The notes beneath the pieces are model-generated. The model was given only the letters and a program-made list of their open reading frames with translations, made no database searches and had not been told where the DNA came from. Positions 33,567 to 42,313 of a stretch of DNA of 64,000 nucleotides are shown piece after piece. Every line of letters begins with the position of its first letter. Position 1 is the first letter of the stretch. Source of the DNA: Chitinophagales bacterium (GTDB lineage Bacteria; Bacteroidota; Bacteroidia; Chitinophagales; CAIOSU01); assembly GCA_026003335.1 (NCBI GenBank), contig BPHB01000001.1:1947001-2011000 (forward strand), given 5' to 3'. A program made the translations under genes and the position numbers.

Positions 33567-34724
33567 TCACAGTGCTTCCTGATAGAGCCTCCTGAAGTCT
33601 TGCCGTGTTACAGGGCGCGGATTATTGGGGTGGCAGAAATCTGCAATAGCAAGATCAGCAAGGGTATCCAGGTGCTCTTCTTTTACTCCTACATCTCTTA
33701 GCCGAGGGGGTATGCCTATTTTGCGGTTCAAGGCTACCAGAAACTCTATTACTGCTTCACCGCTTTCATCTTTCAGATTCATTGCCTGCGCAATGCGCTT
33801 AAATTTCACTTCCATGCCCGGATATTGCAGGTTGTATCGCATACCATAGGGTAGATGCACCGCATTAGCCAGACCATGGTGCGTATCTAAAAGAGCTGAA
33901 AGCGGATGTGCCAGTGAATGCACCACACCCAGCCCTTTCTGGAAAGCAATGGCACCCATCATGGAAGCAAGCATCATATACGCTCTTGCTTCAGGGGTAG
34001 GGTTGTTTACCGCAATATCCAGCCAGTGGGCAATCAAATGTATGCCTTCAAGCGCAACACCTTCACAGATGGGGTGAAAATTTTTTGCCAGATAGGCTTC
34101 CATGTTATGCGTTAAGGCATCCATACCCGTAGCAGCGGTGATGGCCGGAGGCAGCTCATAGGTAAGTTCCGGGTCGGCAAACACCTGTGCAGCCATCAGG
34201 CGGGGTGAAAATAAAATGCGCTTCTTTCGGGTATCATCTTCCGCAATGATAGCGCTGCGACCCACTTCGCTGCCCGTGCCGGCCGTTGTGGGTATCGTGA
34301 CAAAATGCGGAATAACTCCAGTTATGTATTTATCTCCTCCGATTAAATCATCATAATCCCACAGGTCGCGTTCATGGTAGGCATGCAGTGCTATGGCGCG
34401 TGCTACATCCAACGCTGCACCGCCTCCTATGCCCACGATGCTGTCGCATTCCACAGCACGAAACAGGTCCCCTCCTCTTAATACATCTGACTTAACCGGA
34501 TTTTTATGTATATCGGAAAACACTACCGGCTGAAGCCCTTCCTCCTTTAGATGCCTGATAATTTTTTTGAAAAATTCCAGCTCTGCAACCGTGGAATCGG
34601 TAACTACAAGAGGTTCCCGCAACCGATGGGACTTCAAATGTGTGGGCAGTTCACGAACCACACCTGTCCCGAACCGAATCGGAGCAGGAAAACTGAAACT
34701 ATAAGCCTGTTGCGTTGAATACAT
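33567..34724 (-). CDS. iron-containing (group III) alcohol dehydrogenase
   Basis: A 385-residue NAD(P)-dependent dehydrogenase. The dinucleotide site is in IVGIGGGAALDVARAIAL. The metal ligands follow the family spacing: Asp and His in TGMDALTHNMEAY (four apart), then two His fourteen apart in HSLAHPLSALLDTHHG. TIPTTAGTGSEVGRSAII is also typical. It is the last gene of the operon with NhaC, a GS-like ligase and an ethanolamine permease. That suggests oxidation of an alcohol group carried by the imported amine, such as gamma-glutamyl-ethanolamide. Broad-range alcohol or aldehyde conversion is the conservative alternative. A possible internal promoter lies in the 43-base gap upstream. Confidence 0.9.
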   Translation of the reverse strand: MYSTQQAYSFSFPAPIRFGTGVVRELPTHLKSHRLREPLVVTDSTVAELEFFKKIIRHLKEEGLQPVVFSDIHKNPVKSDVLRGGDLFRAVECDSIVGIGGGAALDVARAIALHAYHERDLWDYDDLIGGDKYITGVIPHFVTIPTTAGTGSEVGRSAIIAEDDTRKKRILFSPRLMAAQVFADPELTYELPPAITAATGMDALTHNMEAYLAKNFHPICEGVALEGIHLIAHWLDIAVNNPTPEARAYMMLASMMGAIAFQKGLGVVHSLAHPLSALLDTHHGLANAVHLPYGMRYNLQYPGMEVKFKRIAQAMNLKDESGEAVIEFLVALNRKIGIPPRLRDVGVKEEHLDTLADLAIADFCHPNNPRPVTRQDFRRLYQEAL

Positions 34725-34742
34725 ATGCTTTCAAGTGAGCAG

Positions 34743-34750
34743 CAAAGATA
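34743..34750 (-). promoter_or_regulatory. possible internal -7 element before the iron alcohol dehydrogenase
   Basis: TATCTTTG on the minus strand is an exact TAnnTTTG match, 19 bases upstream of the dehydrogenase ATG and inside the short gap after nhaC. It could give separate expression of the dehydrogenase. Chance occurrence is possible. Confidence 0.35.
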
Positions 34751-34767
34751 ATGGTTGCCTTTGGTGA

Positions 34768-36228
34768 TTAATTTTGCTTTTGGCTATTATCGTTTTTCAA
34801 CCTTACTATGCGGATATTCAGGTATCCAAACAACATGGTCATCACCGGACTGAGAAGGTTGAAGAAAGCATACAGGAAATAATCCCCTGTAGCCACGCCC
34901 AATACTCCGGAATGATAAGCTCCGCAAGTGTTCCAGGGCACCAATGCAGAGGTAACTGTTCCGCTGTCTTCCAGGGTTCGGCTCAGCACCCGGGGGTCCA
35001 AGCCACGTTTTTTATATTCTTCGCGAAACATGCGTCCTGGCACCACAATAGCCAGATATTGATCAGAGGCAGTCAGGTTAAATACTATACAGGATAACGC
35101 TGTGGTAGAAATCAATGCTCCTTCACTTCGGGACATGCCCAACAGGGTGGATGTGATGGTGCGCAGCATCCCAGTCACTTCCATTACACCGCCAAAGGTC
35201 ATTGCGCATACAATGAGCCACACCGTATCCAACATGCCGGCCATGCCGCCAGAAGTAAGCAGGTCATTTACCATTTCATTATCAGTTTGAATTTGAATGG
35301 TGCGAGTCATAGCTTCAGTAACAGCGCGGTAAGCTGCTTTCCACGGGTCATCGCTGATGCCGGAAATAACCGGAAGCAAGTGTGGCTGAAAGAGGATAGC
35401 CGCAACAGCACCCAGCAAGGTACCGGCAAGTAAGGCTGGAATAGCCGGAACCCGCATGGCTATCATGCCCACCACCAGAAGCGGAACGACAAACAACCAT
35501 CCCGAAATGTTGAACTTGGAGGCTATGGCTGCCTGTAAAGTATGAATACCTTCCACCTGTCCTGAAACATTTGAAAACAGGCCTATACCCAGATACAGCA
35601 ACAAGGCTACCGAAAGGCTGGGTAGGGTGGTTAGCGTCATATATTTGACGTGTGTAATCAGGTCAGTCCCCGCCATGGCAGAAGCCAGATTGGTTGTATC
35701 GCTGAGGGGTGACATCTTATCGCCAAAATAAGCTCCGCTGATAATTGCTCCGGCTATGATACCTTCCTGTATGCCCAGGGCTTTGCCTATGCCAAGCAGA
35801 GCAATACCTACTGTGGCTGCTGTGCTCCAGCTGCTGCCGGTAGCCAAAGACACTATGCTGCAAATAATGCAGGCAGCAAACAGGAAAATGCCCGGATTGA
35901 GTATGTTCAATCCATAATAAATCATGGCAGGTACGATGCCGCTGAGCATCCATGTTCCGGCCAGCGAGCCGATTAACAACAAAATGAGTATTGCCCCCAT
36001 GGCATTGGAAATACCTGATACAATACCATCCAGAATGGTTTGCCAGGAGTACCCCAGCTTCATGGCAATAGCACCGGCCACTGCTGCACTTAGCAACAAA
36101 GCCATTTGATTGGCTCCACCTAAGGCATCATCTCCATAGATAAAAACCACATTAACCACCAGCAGGACAAGCAAAAAAATTATCGGAATCAGCGAGAGTA
36201 ATAAGGAAGGTCTGGACGGAGTGCGCAC
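34768..36228 (-). CDS. nhaC: NhaC-type Na+/H+ antiporter
   Basis: A 486-residue membrane protein with about eleven hydrophobic segments. The family core is clear: CSIVSLATGSSWSTAATVGIAL, IISGAYFGDKMSPLSDTTNLA and a late SGTVTSALVPWNTCGAYHSG. NhaC exchanges sodium for protons; some relatives move malate/lactate or other ions. The start is a GTG nine bases after the GS-like gene's stop, with no ATG nearby that fits. Being in the amine operon, it may balance sodium brought in with the substrate or handle pH stress; that is inferred. Confidence 0.92.
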   Translation of the reverse strand: MRTPSRPSLLLSLIPIIFLLVLLVVNVVFIYGDDALGGANQMALLLSAAVAGAIAMKLGYSWQTILDGIVSGISNAMGAILILLLIGSLAGTWMLSGIVPAMIYYGLNILNPGIFLFAACIICSIVSLATGSSWSTAATVGIALLGIGKALGIQEGIIAGAIISGAYFGDKMSPLSDTTNLASAMAGTDLITHVKYMTLTTLPSLSVALLLYLGIGLFSNVSGQVEGIHTLQAAIASKFNISGWLFVVPLLVVGMIAMRVPAIPALLAGTLLGAVAAILFQPHLLPVISGISDDPWKAAYRAVTEAMTRTIQIQTDNEMVNDLLTSGGMAGMLDTVWLIVCAMTFGGVMEVTGMLRTITSTLLGMSRSEGALISTTALSCIVFNLTASDQYLAIVVPGRMFREEYKKRGLDPRVLSRTLEDSGTVTSALVPWNTCGAYHSGVLGVATGDYFLYAFFNLLSPVMTMLFGYLNIRIVRLKNDNSQKQN

Positions 36229-36237
36229 CGTTTCGGT

Positions 36238-37605
36238 CTAAATGATTTCAAAATAGCGCTTCAGCTCCCAGTCGGTCACTGCTTTGGCAAACTGTAGCCA
36301 TTCCCACTCGCGCGTTTGGGTAAAGTGTTCAACAAACTGTTCTCCCAGCAGTTCTTTGGCTAGATCAGAAGCCTGCATGATGCGCGTAGCCTCACGAAGA
36401 CCAGAGGGCAATACACCGAATTTCAGGTCGCGGTAGCCGTTGCCTATGGTTTGCGGTTGCGTAAGTTTAAGGTTTTTTCTGATGCCATAGAGACCGGAAG
36501 CCAGGCAGCCGGCCATTGCCAGATAAGGATTTACATCAGAGCCTACCACGCGGGTTTCCAGCCGCGCTGCATTTTTACTGCCGGTTAATACCCTCAGTGC
36601 CGTTGTACGATTATCCATGCCCCAGGTAAGTGTAGTCGGAGCCCACGCTCCTTCCACGAGGCGCTTATAGCTGTTTACCGTAGGAGCATACAAGGGAAGA
36701 ATGTGGGGCATACAATACAATTGCCCTGCAATATAACTTTTCATCAGGGCGCTCATCTTATGCGTATCAGAATCGTCATAGAATAAATTTTTCTTTCCCT
36801 CCCACAGGCTTTGATGAACATGTCCGCTACAGCCTGGCAAAGATTCATTCCATTTAGCCATGAAGCTGGGCATAACCTGGTGGCGATAACCTATCTCTTT
36901 TACTGCTGATTTGAACAATGTTGCACGGTCGGCTGCTTCCAGCACATCGGCATACATAATAGCTGCTTCATATACACCAGGCCCCGTTTCGGTATGCAAC
37001 CCCTCAAGGGGAACGTTAAACTTTTTCAAATCATCAAACAATGCGTTAAAAAAATCAGCCTTCAGAGAGCTACGCAAAATGGAATAGCCAAACATGCCGG
37101 GAGTCATAGGGGTTGGGCGGACGTAATTTTTGGCAGCCCAACTGTCGGGTGTTTCCGCAAAGTTGAACCACTCAAATTCCTGAGAAAAAACCGGTGAGAA
37201 ACCGGCTTTAATTGCCTGTTGCCGAATTCTTTTCAACAGGTTGCGCGGGCATACCGGTGAAGGCTCCCCTTGATCATTTACAAAGTCCGCAAGAAAAAAG
37301 GGTATGTCGTTATCCCAAGGCACACGTCTGAAGGAGGCAAGATCAATCCGCGCATGTGCATCCGGATATCCTGTATGCCAGCCCGTGTATCTTATATTAT
37401 CATAGGCGACATCAGCCGAATCCCAGCCAAAAACTACATCGCAAAAGCCAAAACCTTTCTCCAGAATGGAAAAAAATTTTTCCCGATGGATTACTTTTCC
37501 TCGGAGTATGCCGTCAATATCGGTAATTGCCAGTTTTACCTTACCTGCAGGAAAATTTTTCACATAGTGCAGGGCAGCATTGCTTCCGGTACTGCTTTTA
37601 GCCAT
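36238..37605 (-). CDS. glutamine synthetase-like gamma-glutamyl-amine ligase
   Basis: A 455-residue ATP-dependent ligase of the glutamine synthetase fold. Active-site segments visible are FSQEFEWFNF, TETGPGVYEAAIMYADVLEAA, GCSGHVHQSLW, YAPTVNSYKRLVEGAWAPT, WGMDNRTTALRVL and ARLETRVVGSDVNPYLAMAG. The FDGSS element that forms the ammonium pocket in true GlnA is not present; the region reads VVFGWDSADVAYD. This points to an amine other than ammonia as acceptor, as in PuuA, GlnA4 or IpuC-type enzymes. It overlaps the ethanolamine permease gene by eight bases, making gamma-glutamyl-ethanolamide the first product to test. Polyamines or other amines remain possible. Confidence 0.86.
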   Translation of the reverse strand: MAKSSTGSNAALHYVKNFPAGKVKLAITDIDGILRGKVIHREKFFSILEKGFGFCDVVFGWDSADVAYDNIRYTGWHTGYPDAHARIDLASFRRVPWDNDIPFFLADFVNDQGEPSPVCPRNLLKRIRQQAIKAGFSPVFSQEFEWFNFAETPDSWAAKNYVRPTPMTPGMFGYSILRSSLKADFFNALFDDLKKFNVPLEGLHTETGPGVYEAAIMYADVLEAADRATLFKSAVKEIGYRHQVMPSFMAKWNESLPGCSGHVHQSLWEGKKNLFYDDSDTHKMSALMKSYIAGQLYCMPHILPLYAPTVNSYKRLVEGAWAPTTLTWGMDNRTTALRVLTGSKNAARLETRVVGSDVNPYLAMAGCLASGLYGIRKNLKLTQPQTIGNGYRDLKFGVLPSGLREATRIMQASDLAKELLGEQFVEHFTQTREWEWLQFAKAVTDWELKRYFEII

Positions 37606-38953
37606 GAGGATGTTTTTTATTCAGAGAAGGCTCCACAAAGAAATAAAATCCGATGAAAGAAAGCAGCATTATTCCAAAATACACGGCCGCAAGGCGAAGG
37701 TTAAAGACAGTCATTGCTATGAGGGAAAACGCGCTGATAACCAAAGCTACTGCCGGAAACCACGGATACAAAGGCACCTTGAAAGGCCTTTCCATATCGG
37801 GTTCGTTTTTTCTTAATACAAACAGTGCTATCATGGAAATGACATACAACGTCAATGCGCCAAAGCAGGCTATGGTTATGATTTCACCGGTTTTTCCGGT
37901 AAGGAGTGCAACAATACCCAGGCTCATATTAAACAACAAGGCATTGGCCGGAGTGTGAAAACGCGGGTGTACCTTTCCTAAAGTCACCGGTGCATAACCG
38001 TATCTACCGAATTCAAATGTGGTGCGTCCGGCAGCAAGAATAATTCCATGAAACGAAGCTACCAGCCCGAACAGGCCAATGGTGATAAGCAGATGATACA
38101 GCAGGTGATCTTCGCCTACTACTCTGGCCAGCGCCAACGGGAGGGGCGAATCGGAAGTGATGATCTGGCCGTCCGCCCCTGTCTGCGGGGTACCCGTGGG
38201 ATACACTACTGCTTCCCAGCCAGCTACGCCAACCGAAGCAGTAAAAGTGAGGATACACAGAACAACCAATGTAGCAATAGCCGAACCGAATCCTAATAGC
38301 ACATTGCGCTGCGGGTCAACGGTTTCTTCTGCCACATTTGCCACACCCTCAATGGCCAGAAAAAACCAGATGGCAAAAGGTATTGCCGCAAATACACCAC
38401 GAAAACCATTAGGGAAAGCATTGCGCTGCAAATTTTCCCACTCTAAATGCGGTAAGGTAACTTCGGCAAACAGCAGTAATTCACCAACAGCAAGCACCGT
38501 AATGAGTAGTTCAAAGGTAGCAGCAGCTTTTACCCCGTAAATATTCAGAGCAGTAAAAAGCAGGTAAGCGGCAATGGCAATGGCAAGAATAGGAATCTGC
38601 GGAAAGAAAATATGAAAATAGGCGCCTATGGCAAAGGCAATAGCTGGAGGAGCGAAGATAAACTCTATGTTTTGCGCCATTCCCCCAATGAAACCCCAAC
38701 GGGGGCCCAATGCGCGCGTAGCATAATCAAAGGCGCCTCCGGCTTTCGGAATAGCACATGCCAGCTCGGTGTAACCAAAGGTAAAGGTGACATACATGAT
38801 AATAATGAATGCTGTGGCTATGGCCAGTCCCAAGGTTCCTCCCTCAGCGAGGCCAAGATTCCACCCGAAATAGTCACCGGAAATCACATACCCCACACCC
38901 AGTCCCCACAGTATCAGAGGCCCCAGGGTGCGTTTCAATTGTGGTTGCGTCAT
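37598..38953 (-). CDS. eat: ethanolamine permease (APC superfamily)
   Basis: A 451-residue amino-acid/polyamine/organocation transporter with twelve predicted helices. The N-terminus LGPLILWGLGVGYVISGDYF and GWNLGLAEGGTLGL is the hallmark of the ethanolamine permease subgroup. Other family marks are FTFGYTELACAIPKAGGAFDYA, FFLAIEGVANVAEETVDPQR and FHGIILAAGRTTFEFGRYG. It heads a four-gene operon with a GS-like ligase, NhaC and an iron alcohol dehydrogenase. Substrate naming rests on family resemblance; a related amino alcohol is possible. A weak -7-like TTAATTTG lies just upstream at 38965-38972. Confidence 0.85.
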   Translation of the reverse strand: MTQPQLKRTLGPLILWGLGVGYVISGDYFGWNLGLAEGGTLGLAIATAFIIIMYVTFTFGYTELACAIPKAGGAFDYATRALGPRWGFIGGMAQNIEFIFAPPAIAFAIGAYFHIFFPQIPILAIAIAAYLLFTALNIYGVKAAATFELLITVLAVGELLLFAEVTLPHLEWENLQRNAFPNGFRGVFAAIPFAIWFFLAIEGVANVAEETVDPQRNVLLGFGSAIATLVVLCILTFTASVGVAGWEAVVYPTGTPQTGADGQIITSDSPLPLALARVVGEDHLLYHLLITIGLFGLVASFHGIILAAGRTTFEFGRYGYAPVTLGKVHPRFHTPANALLFNMSLGIVALLTGKTGEIITIACFGALTLYVISMIALFVLRKNEPDMERPFKVPLYPWFPAVALVISAFSLIAMTVFNLRLAAVYFGIMLLSFIGFYFFVEPSLNKKHPHG

Positions 38954-39116
38954 AGTGTGACCTCCAAATTAATAAAACCTTTCATCTGCAGAAGCAACTG
39001 CCCGCATCTTCCATGGCCGGTGACACTCAGCATGCTACAAACGGCTAAGCCTGAGATGTGGCTAAAACAAGGCTGCAAAAAATGTCCGCCCTTAAAAACA
39101 TTCTATTAAATTTGAT

Positions 39117-39124
39117 TTTAAGCA
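39117..39124 (+). promoter_or_regulatory. -7 element upstream of the DUF2237 gene
   Basis: TAAATTTG is an exact match to TAnnTTTG, 15 bases before the ATG at 39140. The leader would be very short. No -33 element was recognised. Confidence 0.4.
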
Positions 39125-39139
39125 AACTCTATATTCCAT

Positions 39140-39514
39140 ATGGCATTAAATGTATTTGGTGAGCCGCTGATACCCTGCAGTAAGCGACCGCTCACCGGTT
39201 TTTATCGTGATGGCTGCTGCAACACAGGAGAAGACGATATCGGAGTGCATACAGTATGCGTTGTGGTAACGGCCGAATTTTTGGAGTTCTCTAAAAGCAG
39301 AGGTAACGACCTCAGCACCCCGCGTCCGGAGTATATGTTTCCCGGCCTGCAGCCCGGTGATCGCTGGTGCATTTGTGCAGCCCGATGGGTAGAAGCATGG
39401 AAAGCGAGCAAGGCTCCGAAAGTAATTCTGGAAGCTACCCATGAACGCACCCTGGATTATGTCAGTCTGGAGGAGCTGGTGAAGTTTGCTGCCAGAGAAA
39501 TCAAAAGTGAATAA
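39140..39514 (+). CDS. DUF2237 family protein
   Basis: A 124-residue cytosolic protein of the DUF2237 family. It matches throughout: NVFGEPLIPCSKRPLTGFYRDG, CCNTGEDDIGVHTVC, TAEFLEFSKSRGNDLSTPRPE, GLQPGDRWCICAARWVEA and ILEATHERTLDYVSLEELV. Several conserved Cys and His suggest a possible metal or redox role, but no function is established. It is divergent from the ethanolamine permease gene and convergent with the nitronate monooxygenase-like gene, five bases away. Confidence 0.88.
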   Translation: MALNVFGEPLIPCSKRPLTGFYRDGCCNTGEDDIGVHTVCVVVTAEFLEFSKSRGNDLSTPRPEYMFPGLQPGDRWCICAARWVEAWKASKAPKVILEATHERTLDYVSLEELVKFAAREIKSE

Positions 39515-39519
39515 ATTCC

Positions 39520-40467
39520 CTAGAGAGGCATGGCGCACAGTGCATCTCTTACTGCTACAAATTCATCCCAGATTTCTTTCAGAATTTGCGCTGCAGGCTT
39601 AAGGTCATGAATCATTGCAGATACCTGCCCGGCTTCCAATTCGCCCTCATCCAGATTACCTTCAAACATGCCGGCTTTGGCACGGGCTCTTCCCAGCAGG
39701 CGAGCGAGCTCTTCTTTTGATGCACCACGCGACTCGGCTTCCTCCACCTGCTGATAAAATTTGTTTTTAATAAGTCGCACGGGGACTAGCTTTTTCATCA
39801 CCAGCATCGTGTCGCCCTCACCGGCTTCAATGATTTTATTTTTGAAGTTGCTATGTGCTGATGATTCCACACTTGCAGCAAAGCGTGTTCCGACCTGCAC
39901 CCCCTCAGCTCCGAGAGCAAAGGCTGCCAGCATAGCCCGGCCTGAACCTATGCCCCCGGCAGCTATCAACGGCAGCTTCACGGCATCACGCACCATCGGC
40001 ACCAGGCATAGAGTTGTGGTTTCCTCACGCCCGTTGTGGCCTCCGGCTTCAAAACCTTCGGCTACTATGGCATCTACGCCAATCTGTTCGCATTTACGGG
40101 CAAAACGCACACTGGATACCACATGCACCACCTTGATGCCCCAGCTTTTTAACAGAGGCGTCCACGTGGCCGGGTTGCCGGCTGAAGTAAACACTATTTT
40201 CACACCCTCCTCTCTGATGATTTCCATGTGCTGGTCAATAGCCGGATATAATAACGGTACATTGACCGCAAACGGCTTGTCGGTAGCCGCCTTACATTTA
40301 CGAATATGGGTGCGCAGAATATCCGGATACATGGAGCCTGAGCCTATGATACCCAGACCTCCGGCATTGCTTACCGCTGAGGCCAGTTCCCACCCCGAAC
40401 ACCAGATCATGCCGGCCTGAATGATGGGATATTTTATGCCAAACAGTTCCGTAATCCGGTTGTTCAT
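39520..40467 (-). CDS. nitronate monooxygenase-like flavoprotein
   Basis: A 315-residue FMN-dependent TIM-barrel enzyme of the nitronate monooxygenase/FabK superfamily. Marks are YPIIQAGMIWCSG at the start, SAGNPATWTPLL, the catalytic-region EGFEAGGHNGRE, PLIAAGGIGSGRAMLAAFALGAEGVQVGTRF and a final alpha-helical segment. Members oxidise alkyl nitronates or, as FabK, reduce enoyl-ACP; the AGGHNGRE motif is shared, so the call stays at family level. It overlaps the upstream nucleotidyltransferase gene by four bases. Confidence 0.87.
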   Translation of the reverse strand: MNNRITELFGIKYPIIQAGMIWCSGWELASAVSNAGGLGIIGSGSMYPDILRTHIRKCKAATDKPFAVNVPLLYPAIDQHMEIIREEGVKIVFTSAGNPATWTPLLKSWGIKVVHVVSSVRFARKCEQIGVDAIVAEGFEAGGHNGREETTTLCLVPMVRDAVKLPLIAAGGIGSGRAMLAAFALGAEGVQVGTRFAASVESSAHSNFKNKIIEAGEGDTMLVMKKLVPVRLIKNKFYQQVEEAESRGASKEELARLLGRARAKAGMFEGNLDEGELEAGQVSAMIHDLKPAAQILKEIWDEFVAVRDALCAMPL

Positions 40468-41474
40468 GAATGATTTTTCTCTCCGCTGAAATCAATCTCC
40501 GTATTGTCGCCAATATGTAGCGATTGCCTGAAGCCGGTAATGGATGTATCGCTGCCTATAATGGAGTCAGTAAGAATCACATGGTTGAGGTTGGCGAAGT
40601 CGCCAATGATAGAGTTACTCAGTATAGAGTGCCGGATCTGTGCATTCTCCCCGATGGTGACGTTGGGGCCAATGATAGAGTTGATCAGTTTCGTTCCGGA
40701 AGCGATATGCACCGGTTGCATAAGAATAGAATCCTGCAGCATACCTTCGGGCGGAGTGAACTCGGTGCCTTTCAGCAGCTTGGTATTGGTTTGCAGCAAA
40801 ATATCTGCTTTCCCGCAATCATACCAGTCATCCACGCGAAAACTGTCAAATTCAACTCCTTTGCGCAGCATCATCATGATAGCATCGGTAAGGTTAATTT
40901 CTTCACCCTCCCGGATACCTTGGGTAATAAGCTGATCCAGACACTCAAAAAGAAGGCGTGACTCCTTTATTTTATACACTCCTACCAGCGCCATGTTGGA
41001 CTTTGGAAACCTGGGTTTCTCTATCAGTGCAACGATTTTGCCGTTCTGGTCAAACTCCACCACTCCGAAATCGCGCGGGTCATCTACCTTTTTTACCCCC
41101 AGGGTTGAGCGGGGTGACTTAAGCACTTCAGCCAGGTCGGTTTTTACGATGGTATCGCCCAGTACAATTAACACTTCCTCATCCGGTTTCACGAATTCGC
41201 GGGCCGTCCATATTGCATGACCTACACCCAACCGATCAGACTGAACCGCATAGGAAGCCTTTACATGTGGATAGCGATTTTCCACATGTTGCTTTATCTT
41301 CTCACCCAGATAGCCTATTACAAAAACAAATTCATTCAGATTCAAGTCGAGGAGCTGGTCCATGATAAAATCCAGAATGCGTTTACCTGCAACGGGGATG
41401 AGAGCTTTGGGCTGCGTATAGGTTAAAGGACGAAGCTTGGTGCCGGCACCGGCTACCGGAATGATCACTTTCAT
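40464..41474 (-). CDS. sugar-1-phosphate nucleotidyltransferase with C-terminal left-handed beta-helix
   Basis: A 336-residue enzyme. The N-terminal nucleotidyltransferase domain (about 1-235) has IIPVAGAGTKLRPLT, PKALIPVAGKRILDFI, VLGDTIVKTDL and ALIEKPRFPKS. From about 245 a hexapeptide-type beta-helix follows (IASGTKLINSIIGPNVTIGE, SILSNSIIGDFANLNHVIL). It would activate a hexose-1-phosphate with NTP for surface polysaccharide or nucleotide-sugar synthesis. The variant GAGTKLRP lacks the common GxGTRL spelling but keeps the fold pattern. Substrate is undetermined. It is translationally coupled to the downstream flavoprotein gene. Confidence 0.9.
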   Translation of the reverse strand: MKVIIPVAGAGTKLRPLTYTQPKALIPVAGKRILDFIMDQLLDLNLNEFVFVIGYLGEKIKQHVENRYPHVKASYAVQSDRLGVGHAIWTAREFVKPDEEVLIVLGDTIVKTDLAEVLKSPRSTLGVKKVDDPRDFGVVEFDQNGKIVALIEKPRFPKSNMALVGVYKIKESRLLFECLDQLITQGIREGEEINLTDAIMMMLRKGVEFDSFRVDDWYDCGKADILLQTNTKLLKGTEFTPPEGMLQDSILMQPVHIASGTKLINSIIGPNVTIGENAQIRHSILSNSIIGDFANLNHVILTDSIIGSDTSITGFRQSLHIGDNTEIDFSGEKNHS

Positions 41475-41549
41475 AACTGACAGGGCGAAGATATGAAAAC
41501 TATCCGGGTCGGCAAGCTAAACATGCCGACTTAAAGCATATTCTTTCCC

Positions 41550-42281
41550 TTAGAGAATAAGTTCTTTCAACCAGTAGCCTGTAGCATAAGCCACAGCTGC
41601 TGCAAGCGCGCCCAGTACTACTGTTTCCAATATCCCTTTGATACGGCTTGTATGGTTGACGTAAGACTTCAGGTAACCTATTATGAGAAATGCAATGAGC
41701 GTAAGCAGAGCAGCTTCAGTAAACTTGTCCCCGTGATTTACACCAGCCATATATTCTACCACATACACAATCAGAGGGATAAAGCCCACTAAAAGGAATG
41801 ATAAAAACGTGATTGCTCCCACCATAAAAGGATTTTTACTGGGAGGAATCATTTCCAGCTCATACTTCATCATGGTTTCCACCCAACGATCTTTGTCGGC
41901 AGTGATGACCTGCACTACCTGTTCCAGCAAGGTCCCTTCAAAACCCTTATCGCGGAATATCTGTCTTATCTCCTCTATTTCTTTTTCTTTCATGTTTTCA
42001 ATTTCCCAATATTCTATCTGCTTGTGTTTTTCATAATTATCCCGTTCTGACTTTTCGGACAGATAAGCCCCTACAGACATAGAAAACCCATCGGCAAACA
42101 GGTTAGCCAAACCGAGTATGATTACGATGCCTGGGTCTAAGCTGGCTCCGGTAGCACCGGCCACTACCGCAAAAGTGGTGACGCTGCCGTCAATGCCTCC
42201 ATAAACAAATTCTCTTAAGTATTCCTGAAAGCGACCTGATAGAGGTCCCTGCTTGTGCAGGCTGTTTTCGGTTTTTTTCAT
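41550..42281 (-). CDS. VIT1/CCC1 family iron/manganese transporter
   Basis: A 243-residue membrane protein with about five helices. The N-terminus has [22 protein letters not shown], and the second helix carries [20 protein letters not shown], the family's conserved Met/Gly region. A charged cytoplasmic segment (about 95-150, rich in Glu, with [17 protein letters not shown]) corresponds to the metal-binding domain of VIT1. In plants and yeast, relatives move Fe2+ or Mn2+ out of the cytosol in exchange for protons. Here it may export excess iron. It is divergent from the M61 protease gene. Confidence 0.9.
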   Translation of the reverse strand: MKKTENSLHKQGPLSGRFQEYLREFVYGGIDGSVTTFAVVAGATGASLDPGIVIILGLANLFADGFSMSVGAYLSEKSERDNYEKHKQIEYWEIENMKEKEIEEIRQIFRDKGFEGTLLEQVVQVITADKDRWVETMMKYELEMIPPSKNPFMVGAITFLSFLLVGFIPLIVYVVEYMAGVNHGDKFTEAALLTLIAFLIIGYLKSYVNHTSRIKGILETVVLGALAAAVAYATGYWLKELIL

Positions 42282-42313
42282 CGGTTCGGTAAATCTGTAT
42301 TACTTTGCGGGGC

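Noticed and set aside
33567-38953. Putrescine (Puu-type) pathway as the main reading of the amine operon
   Set aside because: The permease matches the ethanolamine subgroup, and PuuB-type oxidase and PuuD-type hydrolase are absent; polyamines remain an alternative for the ligase but not the first choice.
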